Below, one piece after another: positions 10,791 to 23,544 of a DNA stretch of 64,000 bases. How positions within the stretch are numbered: position 1 is the stretch's first letter; each line of letters begins with the position of its first letter. Position numbers and translations under genes: made by a program. The notes under the pieces were generated by a model. The model saw nothing but the letters and a program-made list of their open reading frames with translations. It searched no databases and had not been told where the DNA came from. Origin of the DNA: Cannabis sativa (taxonomy: Eukaryota > Streptophyta > Magnoliopsida > Rosales > Cannabaceae); NCBI RefSeq assembly GCF_029168945.1, contig NC_083603.1, positions 6,448,001 to 6,512,000 on the forward strand, read 5' to 3'.

Positions 10791-11754
10791 AACACTTTCA
10801 AGTGATCTAAGTATAGGGGTTTACCTGTCCATAACTCTTGTGGGGTCTTGAAGTTGTTTGACACAGATGGTGATCTATTTATTACGTTATGTCTAAACCA
10901 ACTCCTAGTAACATGCACCTAACCCTCTCAATCAGTGTTATATTCATCATTTTAGCAACACCATTTTGCTTAGGGGTTTTAATCACAGTTCTATGTCTCT
11001 AGATTTCCATTTTGGCACACAGCCCCTTGAACTCATTTGAGCAGTACTCAAGGCCATTGTCAATTCTTAGGACCTTGAGTTTGTTTCCAGACTAGTTTTC
11101 TAGCAGCCTCTTCCATTTATCAAAGATTTCTAAAGCCTCATTTTGGTTTTCAACAAATAAACCTAGACTTTCCTGCTGTAATCATCAATTATACTCATAA
11201 AATAATGTGCTCCACCTTTGGTTGAAATCCTAGATGGCCCCCAAAGGTCAAAATAGACATAAGCTAATATTTCTGTGGTGGTGTGTTCTGCCTTGTTGAA
11301 CTTCAATCTACAAGCCTTCCCCAAAACACATTCATCACATAATTCAAGTCATTTTGTTAGCTTCTCTTTGAATAATCTTTGACTATTCATTTCCTCAAGT
11401 CCCCTCTGACTTACATGCCCTAATCTGAGGTGTCATAGCCTTGCTTGACTGTGTTTAGTTGAGTTAATAATAGGTGTTGCACTACCTGTTATTGTCTTTC
11501 CATCGAGGAAATACAATCCATTACTCAACCTTACTCTCATCACAGTTTCATTGCCTTGTGCAATTTTCATCACACCTTCCTTAACTTTGACAACATACCC
11601 TAGTTTATCAAACATACGAATAGAGAGAAGATTTTTTTTGAGATCCGGAACATACTTGACCTACTGCAAGGTCTTCATGACTTCATCATGATTCTTTAAC
11701 AAGATTGTTCTCACACCTTCAATCTCACACGCTTTGTTGTTCCCAAGAAGAACT

Positions 11755-13632
11755 TGTTAGAAGTTATTTTACCAGGAACTTAGATCTACTCACAAGTATG
11801 TTGATTTAACAACCTAAATATGAACTTCTAAAACGATATGAAATTAAACACATAAGAGTATCAGAAATCTTACAGTGATTGCAGCGGAATATATGTCTCC
11901 TCCCACTCAGATCTCTAACCCTTGATTCCTTTCTGTAGCAGAGTATAATCAAGATCTGAGCCCGATAGTCCTTCTTTGTTGTTTCTGAATTCTACACAGC
12001 CTTCCTCACTATGATTGAGGTATTACTTGATGTGTGTGGGCACTACTCTAGCACTTATACATTTCGAAACAGTGAAGGAAGAGAGAGAGAGAGGGTGGCG
12101 GCTCAGAGAGAATTTTCTGAGAGAAAATTCTTTCAAAATAATGCTGTGAAAAGGTTGTACAGTTGTATGCAACTCTGAAGCCTTTGCCTTCTATTTATAG
12201 AAGACCACCAAGGGCTATGATTGACATTTGGAATTGAAAAAATCAAAGAGAAAAGGAAGCTAAGTGGCCGGCCTAGGCATTGTGGAAACAAGGCTTGCCA
12301 CTTTTCCAACTTTCCTTTTCCTACACTGATAGTTTCCTGTTTTGTGAAAAACTGCCAATTCCATTGTTCAACCACATTAATGACAAATCTAATTATTTAA
12401 TAATTAAAATTAATTATCAAATAATATATTATCATTTATTTTATTAATAATGAAACTAATTAAAGTTTCCTAATTAATAAATATGCCCTTCAAAATCTCT
12501 ATTTACTGTTTTGCCCTTAATAAGTGATAAATTCTCAAATAGACAAGTCCATCTTGAGAATTTTTAATTGATTAATTAAAATCAATTAAATGAGTCTTAC
12601 AAGTAATATCATCTCAACTAGTGAGGGGACCATGGGTCTATATATCCGAGCTTCCAATAAGCAGATCTAGAATTTACCACTTAAATTCACTGACTTATTA
12701 ATTCTTCGTTGAATCCACACATAGAACTCAAAATTGCACTCTCGGCATATAGAATGCTCTATATGTTCCACCATATAGACACATTATTAGTTATCCATTG
12801 TTATAATCCTAATGTGATCAATGATCCTCTATATGGATGATTTACACTGTAAAGGGACTTAAATTACCGTAACACCCTACAATGTATTTTATCCTTAAAA
12901 CACTTAACCCTGTATAAATGATATTTCAACTAAGTGAAATGAGTACTCAATCATTTATCTCGTTTGGTTAAGCTCGAAGGAAATCACCCTATGCTTACTA
13001 TTCGCCAGATAGAAGCTATAGATTCCATATTTATGTTAGCGCTCCCACTCAATCGCACTACCGTGTTCCCAAAATGTATGTATTGCCCAGACTAAAGATT
13101 AGGCTTAACTAACAAATCAAAGAACACGAATAATACTCTTGAAATTAAGCCTAACCATATCAGGATTTCGATCATGTGATCTAGGATCAACTTATGATAT
13201 TGAATTGAATAGATGTTTACAGTAAGTTTCAAAATCTAATTCAAAGTTCAATATCGGTCCATTCCAATGCATACTCCATGCATCCAACCTGAGCTTTACT
13301 TTAACCTATGTTCTAGAAAGAACATAACATTTCTCCAAATGTAAGTAAACTCTGTTGTAGATTGTCATATCAGTGAAACCCAGTGTTCTGATAAATCTAG
13401 GAATACTTTATTCACATAGTCATGTTTATTTTCCACTGTGTTGACAACACAATAAACATGTTCAAGTATGTGAAAGGGGTTTGGATGAATTTATAAATCA
13501 AATAGACAAGCAATTGATTAAGTGAACCAAAACATACACAAGTGAATGAAAGATTACTTCTGTTACTTTATTGATATTGAATAATCTGGATTACATTGAA
13601 ACAGAGTTTTATTTAGGGCATAAAACCCAACA
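11755..13632 (-). mobile_element. solo LTR, 1878 bp, with 5-bp TSD
   Basis: On the minus strand it starts TGTTGGGTTTTATGCCC and ends CTTCTAACA, with TG...CA termini. GAACT flanks it on both sides (11750-11754, 13633-13637). No gag or pol sequence lies inside, so it is a solo LTR left by recombination. A minus-strand TATAAATAG lies at 12191-12199. It is the same family as the solo LTR at 16770-27507 (1879 bp net). Superfamily is not certain; LTR length and termini suit a copia element. Confidence 0.88.
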
Positions 13633-15002
13633 GAACTGTGCCCCCATGACTCTCTGAAAGAGTCCCAAACAGTCCTTTATTTGGTGTCATATAAAATGAA
13701 CACCCTGAATCTAGAATCCAATCTACACTTGAATCTGATATAGACATCCCAAGTGCATTATATGACACTACAAGTGCATCAAATGACTCATAGCCATCAG
13801 CAATATCAACAACTCCATGCCTTTTGGACTTGTGATGATTTTCTCTCTTCAGTTTAGCCGTCAAAGCCAAACAATCATCTCTAAAGTGGCCCTCCTTCTT
13901 ACAGTAATAACATTACTTACCTGCAGCTCCATTAGAGCTTGGCCCTCTTGTGGAGTTTCTAGAATTGGATCTTGAATTTTTACCTTTGTAGCCATTTGAG
14001 TTCTGATTTTCCTTGTATTCCCTATTGAGAAATTTTCCCTTAACAATGATTAATCCTTCCCCATTGGTAGGGGTGAAAATCGGTCGGTTATGGTCGGTTT
14101 TTACAATTTTATAGCCGACCGGTCGGTTACGGTTTTTATTTTACGAAAACCGTAACCGACCGTTTAGAAATTATAACCGTATAAAACCGACCGTACGATT
14201 TTTGGCAGTTTTTCAGTTTGGCAGTTTTGGACAGTTTTTGGCGGTTTATTGCGGTTTTTCGGTTTAACCATTTTTTTATTTCAAAAACTGAAACCGACCG
14301 CCATGTCAAAAAAACTAAAACCAAAACCGACCGCCAAATTCAGTGATGACGTGGAACCAAAAATTCGGTTACCGTCTGGTCGGTTTCGGTTTATCAGTTG
14401 TTATGAACACCCCTACCCATTGGTCTCTTCTTTTTCATCTTCCTTCTTCTCAATTTCTCTTTAGAATTCAATGCAACCTTAACCTCTATCATGGTTAGAG
14501 TTTCTTTGCCATACAAGATTGTATCAACACAGTGCTCATACATCTTGGGAAGTGAACTCAACATGATTATAGCCTGGTCTTCATCATCGATTTTCACCCC
14601 AAGATTATTTAGATCAAGATTGATTCTGTTATAATCATCTAGATACTTTCTCAATTCCTTTGACTCACCCATTCGAAGTGTGCACAACTTATTTTTGAGA
14701 TACAAGTTGTTTGCAATATATTTCTTAATGTAGATTGAAGCCAACTTGTTCCAGAGACCAAAGGGCTTGTCTTCATCTAAAACTTCCCTCAAAACCTCAT
14801 CACTAAGACTGAGGAGGATGACACTATGTGCCTTGGCTTCAATTTCAAGTTTCCTCTTCCTGTCTTCAATCAATTCCATGGCTTCATCATCAAGTACTTC
14901 ATAGATCCCTTGGTGAACTATAAAAGCCTTCATTTTGATTCTCCATGGGCTGAAATCATTTGAACCAGTAAACTTGTCCACCTTAAACCTTGTTGTAGCC
15001 AT
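13633..15002 (-). pseudogene. copia gag and protease remnant
   Basis: Starts at ATG 15002. The 200-residue gag (UBN2 type, beginning MATTRFKVDKFTG) stays open until the hAT insertion at 14068-14415. Past the insertion comes the zinc knuckle CYYCKKEGHFRDDC (about 13915-13874, one stop just before it), then a protease active-site region with WILDSGCSFYMTP (about 13724-13686). The frame is then cut by the solo LTR at 13632. Confidence 0.85.
14068..14415. mobile_element. hAT MITE, 348 bp
   Basis: Ends TAGGGGTG...CACCCCTA, flanked by the 8-base duplication CCCATTGG (14060-14067, 14416-14423). The interior has GGTCGGTTACGG/ACCGTAACCGACC repeats. It is related in style to the 608-bp hAT element at 10099 but not the same sequence. 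It interrupts copia gag. Confidence 0.9.
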
Positions 15003-15117
15003 TCAAACTAGGTTCTTGATTGCTTGAATCTGATTCTTGAAAGTTCGAGTTTGATTCTTGAAATGTTCAAGATGAATCTTGATTGGTTGAATGTAATTCT
15101 TGAACTTCAAACCCTCA

Positions 15118-15129
15118 GCTCTGATACCA
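15118..15129 (-). other. primer binding site of the copia element
   Basis: The minus strand reads TGGTATCAGAGC, complementary to the 3' end of initiator methionine tRNA, the usual copia primer. It lies a few bases inside the 5' LTR. Confidence 0.85.
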
Positions 15130-15133
15130 TTTG

Positions 15134-15658
15134 TGGTGAATGCTCACCCTCAAAACAGGTTGTTGCAGTAGTAACAATATTCAAGAATACACAAACAAAA
15201 TTAAACCAATCACAAAATGAAAACTATAACTTAAATGAAATTAGACAAGAAAACTTAGCTTGAGAATGAATGAATCATGGATCTTTATTGCTTGAATAGT
15301 CAGTAGTACACAACTGAATATGTCCAAGAATAAAACTCAACACAGTGAATAATTACAAAGAAATGTCTCACATTAAGGAAAATTACTTCAAGAGTGATAC
15401 TCCCATTACATCCCTGTACACATACTCACTATGATCTTGGGCACTCTCTCTAGACTTTACTTAGAATTTGAAGTATGAACTTGGAGATTAGAGATAAAAG
15501 AGTAAAGACACTTGTATTTATAGTTGTTGGTGGGGTCTCCTTTTAAGTTAGTATTAAAATCAACTATTACAACTAACAACAACTTTTTTCGAATTCATCT
15601 CATCAATAAATAGATGGACCTATTGACTTTGACAGATTAAGTGAGTTTAATCCCAACA
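15134..15658 (-). mobile_element. 5' LTR of the truncated copia element
   Basis: On the minus strand it begins TGTTGGGATTAAACTCAC at 15658 and runs to the primer binding site. The inner edge is uncertain by a few bases (15132-15137). No partner LTR was found, so its age cannot be estimated. A TATA-like TATAAATACAAG is present on the minus strand near 15510-15521. Confidence 0.65.
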
Positions 15659-15957
15659 GTAAACTATAAGGAATTTTTAAAAAATTTACTTAGATGATAT
15701 TGTAACTATAAAAAATAACAATATGAAAGAAATTAAAAAAGCAAATATTCGGTGATTTTAAACGCAGAGGTTAAATAAGAGGTTGTAATTAACACTTTTT
15801 TAATAATTATGATGGATAATGATCTGGCTTTGGTGACGACGCTTCTTATGGTTTTTTTCTTTTTTTATTTTTGGATGAAAATAATATTAAAAAATGGGAC
15901 TTAATGTCATTCTTTTATATACACAATTGTACAACATAGTGCGATATTGCATATTAA
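15659..15957. other. AT-rich spacer between the copia and LINE nests
   Basis: No coding frame and no repeat recognised. The last bases could include the LINE target duplication, but the partner at the truncated 5' end was not found. Confidence 0.35.
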
Positions 15958-15972
15958 TTTTTTTTTTTTTTG

Positions 15973-16769
15973 GGTGAGTAACAAACTTTATTAAACACAA
16001 CAAAACACAGCTATAACAAAGTAGTGGCCACAAAGGGTGACACTTCTATTAAAAAACCATGGGACACAACTTTTTAAACCTAACCCAACGAGCAAGGAAA
16101 TCAACCACACGATTGGAAGAGTGAGGATTGAACATAACCTTAAACACCTTAAAAAACTTACTAAGACTAAGGCAATCCATAAAAGTAGGATAAGAGCCCT
16201 ACTCCAAGGGCAAAGTTCCAACCATGAAACCTTTAACTGCCAAAGTAGAATCCATAAAACTGAGTATTTTTCATAGCTAGACCAATGGTCTCTAATTCCC
16301 CTTCAAGCACATTATCAACAGTATCGAAATCCACAGCCATAATTGCATCTTCCATAGCATTGCACCCTTTTTGTACTGTTGCAAAACCAGCCGAAGACCC
16401 ATCCACAATTAACTTGGAAGTACCACACGTCATCGCCACTAACATCAATGGAGAGATCCTCAACAACCTCAGTCATATGATCTATACCAGTAGACAACGC
16501 CTTAGACCAGTCACTTACGTGCAGCAGATCACGCAAACTAGACAATTCTGAGAATCGTCTACTGCAATCTTCAAAAATACCCATAAAATCACACACTTTA
16601 CGATCATAAATAATGTCATTTCTCTATTTCCATACAACCTCATAAACACATGCTGCAAAAATCTTAAGTTCCTCATCTTTGACATTGATCCACCGTCTTC
16701 CAAAATTAAAAGGGCATTCCTAATTAAGCTCGTCAATCCTCACACCCCATCTGCTCTTAAACTAGATAC
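15973..16769 (-). pseudogene. LINE ORF2 3' part (zinc-binding and RNase H-like)
   Basis: Frames at 16736-16515, 16596-16315 and 16466-16233 overlap as pieces of one broken reading frame. They include the usual ...FAACVYEVVWKYRND-type zf-RVT end, then an RNase H-like start (VDGSSAGFA). Stops and frameshifts break it. The frame continues at 27508. Confidence 0.7.
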
Positions 16770-17285
16770 TGATGGGTTTTGTGCCCTAAATAAAACTCAT
16801 TTCAATATAATCAGATTTACTAGTTAATAAAGATCAGAAATAATATTTTATGTTGCATGGTTCACATGATTTATTTCATGACTGTTTAATGTATAAATTC
16901 TATTAAGTCCATAACATATGTACTTGTTAATGATTATAGTGTTGTCAGCACAATGGAATATAATCTTGATTATATGTTCGAAAATTTAATTCCCTGATTT
17001 GTCAGTTCACTGGATTTAGACTGGCATGATAATCAACGATAGGTATTCTTACACCTTGGATAAGTGTTATGTCCTTTCCAGGGCATTGGAAAAGTTTACC
17101 AGTATCGGATGTATGGAGTATACATCGGAAGGGACTGATATTGAACTTTGATTAGATATGTTAAAATTTACTATAATATCTATTCAACTCAATATCACCT
17201 AGTTGATCCTAGATCGAATGATCTTAATCCTGATATGATTAGGTTCGATCTCAAGAGTATTATTCATGTTCTTTGATTTGTTAGT

Positions 17286-19310
17286 TGTAACGCCCTGTCC
17301 AACAGGGACGCCACGTGTGTGCACTTTATTTAAAATACCAATAATTATATAAGATGTAATTATACTAAAAGTGTGGGTAATTAAAATTTTGATAGTTAAA
17401 AAAAACTCATCCTTTAAACTATTTAACAAAAGATAAGTAACACGATTTATGGGGTCCCCCTGTTTCCAAAATATTTACAAACTGGTTTCAAAGTATTTTA
17501 CAACATAAACTTTATATTTTCCAAAATACAATCAAAATAGAGCATCCTGTAAACTGGCCGCTCGCGCCGGTATGTACATTGCTGCTGTGACCATAACTCA
17601 TGGTTGTTCGACTTTAGCTTTTCCTTTACCTGCACCATAACGCACCAGTGAGTCACAGAGACTCAGCAAGAAAGTGATCAAAACAGTAATCGAAAGAAAA
17701 TAATTATCCACTTATTCTCATGCCATTATGTTTACTCACTATTCAATAATAATAAGCATTCCCTTAAACATCATACATTTCTGGTACTTAATAAAGTACC
17801 ACTTTTACCACTCGTTACATACGAGCTGAATATGTCACTATCGTTGCCCAATAACGCAAACGATAAGTAAGAAACCTAACCGCGGTTTCAAGAGTAATTA
17901 CTCATAACGGTAATAACCGTTTCCAACCCTAGGTAATAACCTAGGCTTAATAAGCTTTAATCAACATCATGATAATAATCAAGGTCACCTCCATTCATTC
18001 ATTGATTTTTAACCACATATGGTGCTTACCACTTTTCTTACCTTAATTCAGAAGTCAAGAATATGGCCGACCTGGGTGGAAAAACAAGCTAGGCAATCCC
18101 GGTCCTATGTCACGACAATTGAGAAACACAAATAAATACCTTAACATAATATTCCGGATTAAAACCCTAATTTAGAAATCAAACGCAACCTAACTCCCAA
18201 CAACCCCAATTTAGGTCAAGCATCCCATATTTAATTTAAAACAGATAGCACACAACTCCCCGGTCAAAACCGAACATAAAACAAACCCGAAGAAATTCTC
18301 CCCGCAGTAACCGGCCGACCGGCTTCCGGTATACGAACCCATCCAGGCCGACCTGCTTCGTGCACTGTGAACATTAGTTCCTTTTCACCAAAAATCGATC
18401 CAAAACCCTTCCAAACCTATCCAAACTTTCCGTACGAGTTTATTAACATACATATGACATAACCTAAGCTGCAAAACACAATGGTTCAATCTCTAGCTTG
18501 AAATCACATACTCAAGTGAAGAAATCAAGTTTCTTTTAGCTTCCTCACTCTCCAATCAATCCCAACAGCCATGAATTCAATCCAAACATGCATTAACAAA
18601 CCATATTTAACTTGGATAACAAACCTACACCCTCACTAAACCTACAGCTTTGAAAATTTTCAAGAAAGTAACAAAACCTAGCTTGAAAACCTAAGAAAAC
18701 ACCAAAACTAAATGGATGAACTTACCTAGGTGCAAGGTTAACTTGGAGATGGAGTTTAGCTCAAGAATTTGAAGAAAAAGAAGTGAGTTCTTCCCTGGTT
18801 CCAGCTGCTACAGAAATCGGCAGAAGGAGAAGAAGAGGAAAAGCTTGGAGATGTGTTTTTTTTTGAAAAAAAATGGTTTCTTGCCTTGGAAGGCAACTCC
18901 CTTAAATAAGGGTTTTGTTTTTTTTTTTTCCTTTGCAGCCACAAAATAAATAAGTAAAGAAAAGGGATTGCCAAAAATAAAATGACTAAACTATCCCTCA
19001 AAATAACCTAAACTTAAATTATAACCTAGGGGCATTTTGGTAATTTTTCTAATTTCCCCCAATCCGACATTCTAATAAAATTCTAACTTAATCCGGGATA
19101 TTCTCAAAATAATCCTTTCATTTAATGTCGTGACATTGCTAACCACAAAGCTAAATTTCCACAATTACCGGGCCCAAAATAACGTATTTCGATAAATAAT
19201 TTCTCAAAAATTCACCTAAGTAAGATCATAATCCTACTTCATTTTCCAAGTAATTACATATTTAATAAAATATGTCCATTTAAATATTATTTATTTTCTG
19301 GGATATTACA
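17286..19310 (-). repeat. Tekay 3' LTR
   Basis: 2025 bp. Nearly identical to 24110-26139 over long stretches. Differences are clustered (about 17490-17690 and 18060-18440). The open frame at 18756-19001 is LTR sequence and also occurs in the other LTR, so it is not a gene. Confidence 0.9.
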
Positions 19311-19322
19311 ACTATCCCCCAC
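19311..19322 (-). other. Tekay polypurine tract
   Basis: The minus strand reads GTGGGGGATAGT immediately before the LTR start TGTAATATCCC: the plus-strand primer position for this element. Confidence 0.8.
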
Positions 19323-19346
19323 TTATAGGAATTTCGTCCTCGAAAT

Positions 19347-20387
19347 TTACCTGAAAAGCTCGGGATACAACTCCCGCATCTGCGACTCTAACTCCCAAGT
19401 CGCTTCTTCAACTTTGCTATTCCGCCACAACACTTTGACTAATGGAATAGTCTTGTTTCGCAACACCTTTTCTTTCCTGTCTAAGATCTGTACTGGTTGT
19501 TCTTCATACGACAGGTCGGTTTGAAGCTCAATGTCTTCATAACTTAAAATATGAGTTGTATCAGATACATATTTCCGAAGCATCGAGACATGAAACACAT
19601 TATGAACCCCAGATAAGGCAGGAGGTAGAGCCAACCAATAAGCTACCTGACCTACTTTCTCAAGAATCTCAAATGGACCAATAAATCTGGGACTCAACTT
19701 TCCTTTCTTCCCGAACCTTCGAATTCCCTTCATTGGGGATACCCGAAGAAAAACAAAATCCCCAACTTGGAACTCAACATCTCTACGCTTTGGATCCGCG
19801 TAGCTTTTCTGTCTACTTTGGGAAGCAAGCATACGAGCTCGAATCTTCTCAATAGCCTCGCTCGTTCTTTGGACAGCTTCAGGTCCAAGATACCTACGTT
19901 CACCAGCCTCATCCCGTTGAATAGGTGATCGACATTTCCTTCCATAAAGCATCTCATACGGAGCCATGCCAATGGTACTCTGATAACTATTGTTATAAGA
20001 AAATTCAATCAGAGGTAGGTACTTGTTCCAAGAACCTTCAAAGTCCATTATACATGCCCTCAACATATCCTCAAGTATCTGAATAGTTCTTTCAGATTGA
20101 CCATCAGTTTGAGGATGAAAAGCTGTACTGAATCTTAACTTAGTACCCATTGCTTCGCCGTAAGCTTCCCGTAACTTGGATGTAAATTTTGGATCTCGAT
20201 CTGAAACTATCGACTTTGGGGCACCATGAAGTCGAACTATCTCCTTAATATACAAATCAGCATATTGATCCACTGTATACGTTGTCCTCACCGGGAGAAA
20301 GTGAGCAGACTTCGTATATCGATCCACTATCACCCAAATAGAATCATAATACCCTACTGTTCTGGGTAATCCCACCACAAAATCCAT
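19347..20387 (-). pseudogene. Tekay integrase core and chromodomain-like C-terminus
   Basis: 346 residues open on the minus strand. It starts with the first catalytic Asp region (SIWVIVDRYTKSAHF), then SDRDPKFTS (second Asp), HPQTDGQSERT (catalytic Glu), the GPFEILEKVG and HNVFHVSMLRKY module, and a C-terminal EATWELESQMRELYPELF segment of chromodomain type that in this clade guides insertion into heterochromatin. The N-terminal zinc-binding part upstream (20388-20560) is out of frame. It is part of a polyprotein, so the first Met is not a real start. Confidence 0.85.
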
Positions 20388-20749
20388 GGTGATGTCTTCC
20401 CATTTCCATTCAGGAATCTTTAGAGGTCAAGCAAACCCGCCGCCTTTGGTGTTCCGCTTTAATTTGTTGACAAAGTTAAACATTTTGACACATATTCAAC
20501 AATATCCCTCTTCATACCCGCCACCGCATAAAGCTTTCACGTCATGATACATCTTGGTTGTTCCCGGTGTAAGGAGTACGGTGTAGTATGTGATTCATCA
20601 AGAATCTCTTGTCGATTTCTTTGTCAACCTAAGCATACGTATTCTCGTTTTTGTATCGCAACAACCCATCGATAAGCATGAAAAGTCTCTTGCCAATCCA
20701 GCCTCTAACTTCTCCTTATGTCCCCGTAGCTCAAGGTCACCTTGTTGGG

Positions 20750-21352
20750 CTACTCTAATTCTTTCCAACGATTAGATTGTATGGTGATATTAGCAAGTTT
20801 TCCAATTACAAATTCAATTCCCGCTCTCGTCATATCCTCAGCCAACTTGGCTGAGATTTCCTTTAGTTCACAAACTTGCCCTGGTCCTTTCCGACTTAGA
20901 GCATCCGCTACCACATTTGCTTTACCAGGGTGGTAGAGAATCTCGCAGTCATAATCTTTGACTAGTTCTAACCATCGTCGTTGCCTCATATTTAAATCCT
21001 TCTGAGTGAAAAAGTACTTGAGGCTTTTGTGATCTGTATAAATTTCACACTTCTCACCGTACAGATAGTGACGCCAAACTTTTAGTGCAAAGACAACCGC
21101 TGCTAATTCAATATCATGGGTAGGATATCGTTGCTCATACTCCTTCAATTGCCTGGATGCATAAGCAATCACTTTCCCTGATTGCATAAGAACACAACCT
21201 AACCCTTGTTTGGACGCATCACAATAAATCACAAACTTTTCGTCACCTTTTGGTAAGGTTAGCACAGGAGCGGTAATCAACCTTTGCTTCAATTCTTGGA
21301 AACTACCTTCACACTTGTCACTCCAAACAAACTTACAATTCTTTCGGGTCAA
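20750..21352 (-). pseudogene. Tekay RNase H domain
   Basis: 200 residues open. [18 protein letters not shown] (first catalytic Asp), [13 protein letters not shown] (later Asp) and [10 protein letters not shown] (family end) are all visible. It is separated from RT by a frameshift near 21380 and from integrase by breaks at 20400-20750. Confidence 0.85.
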
Positions 21353-21385
21353 CTCGCTAAAGGCGTAGAAATCTTTGCAAAGCCC

Positions 21386-22082
21386 TCAACAAATCTTCGG
21401 TAATACCCTGCTAACCCCAGAAACTTCTAACCTCGATTCCGACTTAGGTCGAGGCCGATCACGCATCGCTTCAATCTTTACTGGATCCACTAAAATACCA
21501 TCTTTACTCACCACATGCCCCAAGAAACTCACCTGAGGTAACCAAAATTCACATTTCTTAAATTTGGCATACAACTTATGCTCCCTGAGACGTTGTAATA
21601 CCATTCGAAGATGTCTTTCGTGAGTCTCTTCCGAGTCTGAATAAATTAGAATATCATCGATAAAGACAATAACAAAATCATCCGGTAAAATCTCCGAACA
21701 CTCGGTTCATCAAGTCCATAAATGTCGCCGGGCATTTGTCAATCCGAAGTGGCATTACCAAGAATTCATAATGACCATACCGGTCCGAAAAGCCGTCTTG
21801 GGAATATCCTCCTCTCGAATCCTCGCTGGTGATAACCGGATCGAAGATCAATTTTAGAAAAGACAGCTTTACCCCCGCAACCGATCAAACAAATCATCTA
21901 TCCTTGGCGAGAGGGTACTTGTTCTTCACTGTCAATTTGTTTAACTCCCGATAATCTATACACATTCGTAATGTTCCATCTTTCTTTTTCACAAACAAAA
22001 CTGGTGCACCCCACGGTGAAGTACTAGGTCTAGCAAATTTCAAATCCATCATCCCCCGTAATTGAACTTTTAACTCTTTCAA
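21386..22082 (-). pseudogene. Tekay reverse transcriptase, frame-broken
   Basis: 22082-21894 gives the fingers region ([28 protein letters not shown]). 21700-21620 gives the catalytic FIDDILIYS region. 21604-21386 gives the thumb side ([16 protein letters not shown]). Between 21894 and 21700 the frame is lost in CG-rich sequence. Confidence 0.82.
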
Positions 22083-22327
22083 ATTTCCGCAGTGCCATCC
22101 CGTAGGGAGCTTTCGATACGAGCTCGGCTCCCGGTATTAAATCAATCTCAAAATCAATTTCACGTTTTGGTGGCAACCCCGGCAACTCTTCTCGGGAACA
22201 CATCCGAAATTCTCGAACCACCGGGACATGCTCCGTCCCGCTAGTGGTTCCCCGGAAATATCCACAACACTTGCTAAGAAACCAATGCACCCTTCACACA
22301 ACAAATCCCTTGCCTTAAGGGCTGAAA

Positions 22328-23544
22328 TTAAGGGAATCCGAGATCCTTGCATCTTACCCACAAATACAAAAGGGTCCTCGCCCTCAGCCGAAAAGTTACC
22401 ATCTTTCTTTTACAATCAATGGTAGCGTTGTATTTAGCAAGCCAATCCATTCCCAAAATAACATCAAAATCCTCCGCATTTAATTCTATCGGATCAATCG
22501 ATAACTCTCTTCCTTCCACAAACACCGGAAGGGATCGAACCCACTCCGCCGGAGATAACCAACTCCCCAGAGGGCAACAAGGTTCCAAAACCTCTAGAAA
22601 GCACATCACTAGGTTTATTCGACCGCTCAATTATTCTACTTGAAATATAAGAATGCGTCGCACCGTAATCAATTAATACAAATAATAAAGTACCAAAGAA
22701 TGTAAAGCCGACTGTCACAAGAGAAGGACCAAAGATCGCCCTCGCCTTGAGTCATGGCAAACACTCGAGCAGAGCAGTGTGTATCATCCTTCTTTTGCTC
22801 TAACCGTAGCAATTGTGGACAATTTCTCTTCATATGACCCACCATTCCACGGGAAACAGCCCTAGCTCGACACTCGCCTGTGTGATGCCTTTTACACCTT
22901 GGACATTCAGAAAAGTTCGCCGGTTTTCATTCCCACTACGACGGAAACCTTGGTTACCCCGGAATCTTTTGTTTGGGCCCGGTGCCGATGTTTCACTAGG
23001 TCTTTTCCCCGGTCACCAAGATCGCACTTCTACCCGAACCAAGACTCGCCGATTGTTTCCATGAATCTCTTCGGCAATATTTTTCTTTCGTATCCGAGCC
23101 TCTCGCACCCTCGTAAACTAAAGCCAACTCAACTATCCGAGCATAAGTTCGGGCAACCCCCGGTTGTTTAGAAGCAACAATCACATCCCGGCGATGTGTT
23201 CATCCACCCCCGAATAAACTTGGCTTTTCTAGCGGCTTCGGTAGCCACCTCATCCGAGGCAAACTTTGCCGCCGATCGAACTTAGTAGCATACTCTGTCA
23301 CAGTCATACTACCCTGAGTTAACCGTATAAACTCTTCTGCCTTTGCTGCCTTAATAGACTCATTATAATACTTTTCAAAAAACAAGGCCCGAAAAGTTTC
23401 CCAGGTCATATTATTCAGATCATGGCCCTGTGATACAATCTCCCACCAAATACGGGCATCATCTCGTAACATATAGGTAGCACACCTGACCCGGTCATTA
23501 TCTTCAACTCGCATAAAATCAAAAATGGATGTTATCATACTCAT
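22328..23544 (-). pseudogene. Tekay gag, zinc knuckles and protease, frame-broken
   Basis: 23544-23200 is a retrotransposon gag core (ARIWWE, MTWETFRALFFEKYY, EFIRLTQGSMTVTEY). Around 22910-22800 are Cys/His clusters (CPRCKRHHTGEC, then GHMKRNCP). 22718-22494 is protease, with LIDYGATHSYIS where DSGATHSFI is usual; 22480-22400 holds DVILGMDWLAKYN. Frames change several times. Confidence 0.8.

Larger units (their letters stand above)
9475..11754 (-). pseudogene. copia pol remnant (pre-integrase, integrase, start of RT)
   Basis: Read on the minus strand, 11640-11400 holds the pre-integrase domain (GLYFLDGKT). Next come integrase core words around 11300-11150 (DLWGPSRIST, IIDDYSRKV) and the integrase end at 10918-10707 (ELWTGKPLYLDHLKVFGC). 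From 10098 to about 9763 follow GYPEGVKRYRVW and CLISRDVVF. At 9650-9480 is the RT beginning (DAEAWLQAIQEEMQSL). Stops and frameshifts are scattered. A hAT MITE (10099-10706) and a 90-bp duplication interrupt it. Confidence 0.85.
9475..15658 (-). mobile_element. truncated Ty1/copia retrotransposon with nested insertions
   Basis: Minus-strand element. From right to left: 5' LTR (about 15134-15658), primer binding site, gag, zinc knuckle, protease, pre-integrase, integrase and the first part of reverse transcriptase. The rest of RT, RNase H and the 3' LTR are missing beyond about 9475. Three later insertions break it: solo LTR 11755-13632 and hAT elements 10099-10706 and 14068-14415. With those removed the protein order is that of a standard copia element. 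Many stops and frameshifts show it is dead. Confidence 0.85.

Noticed and set aside
18756..19001. 81-codon frame with a hydrophobic stretch (also at 25636-25830)
   Set aside because: It lies inside both Tekay LTRs and is noncoding LTR sequence.
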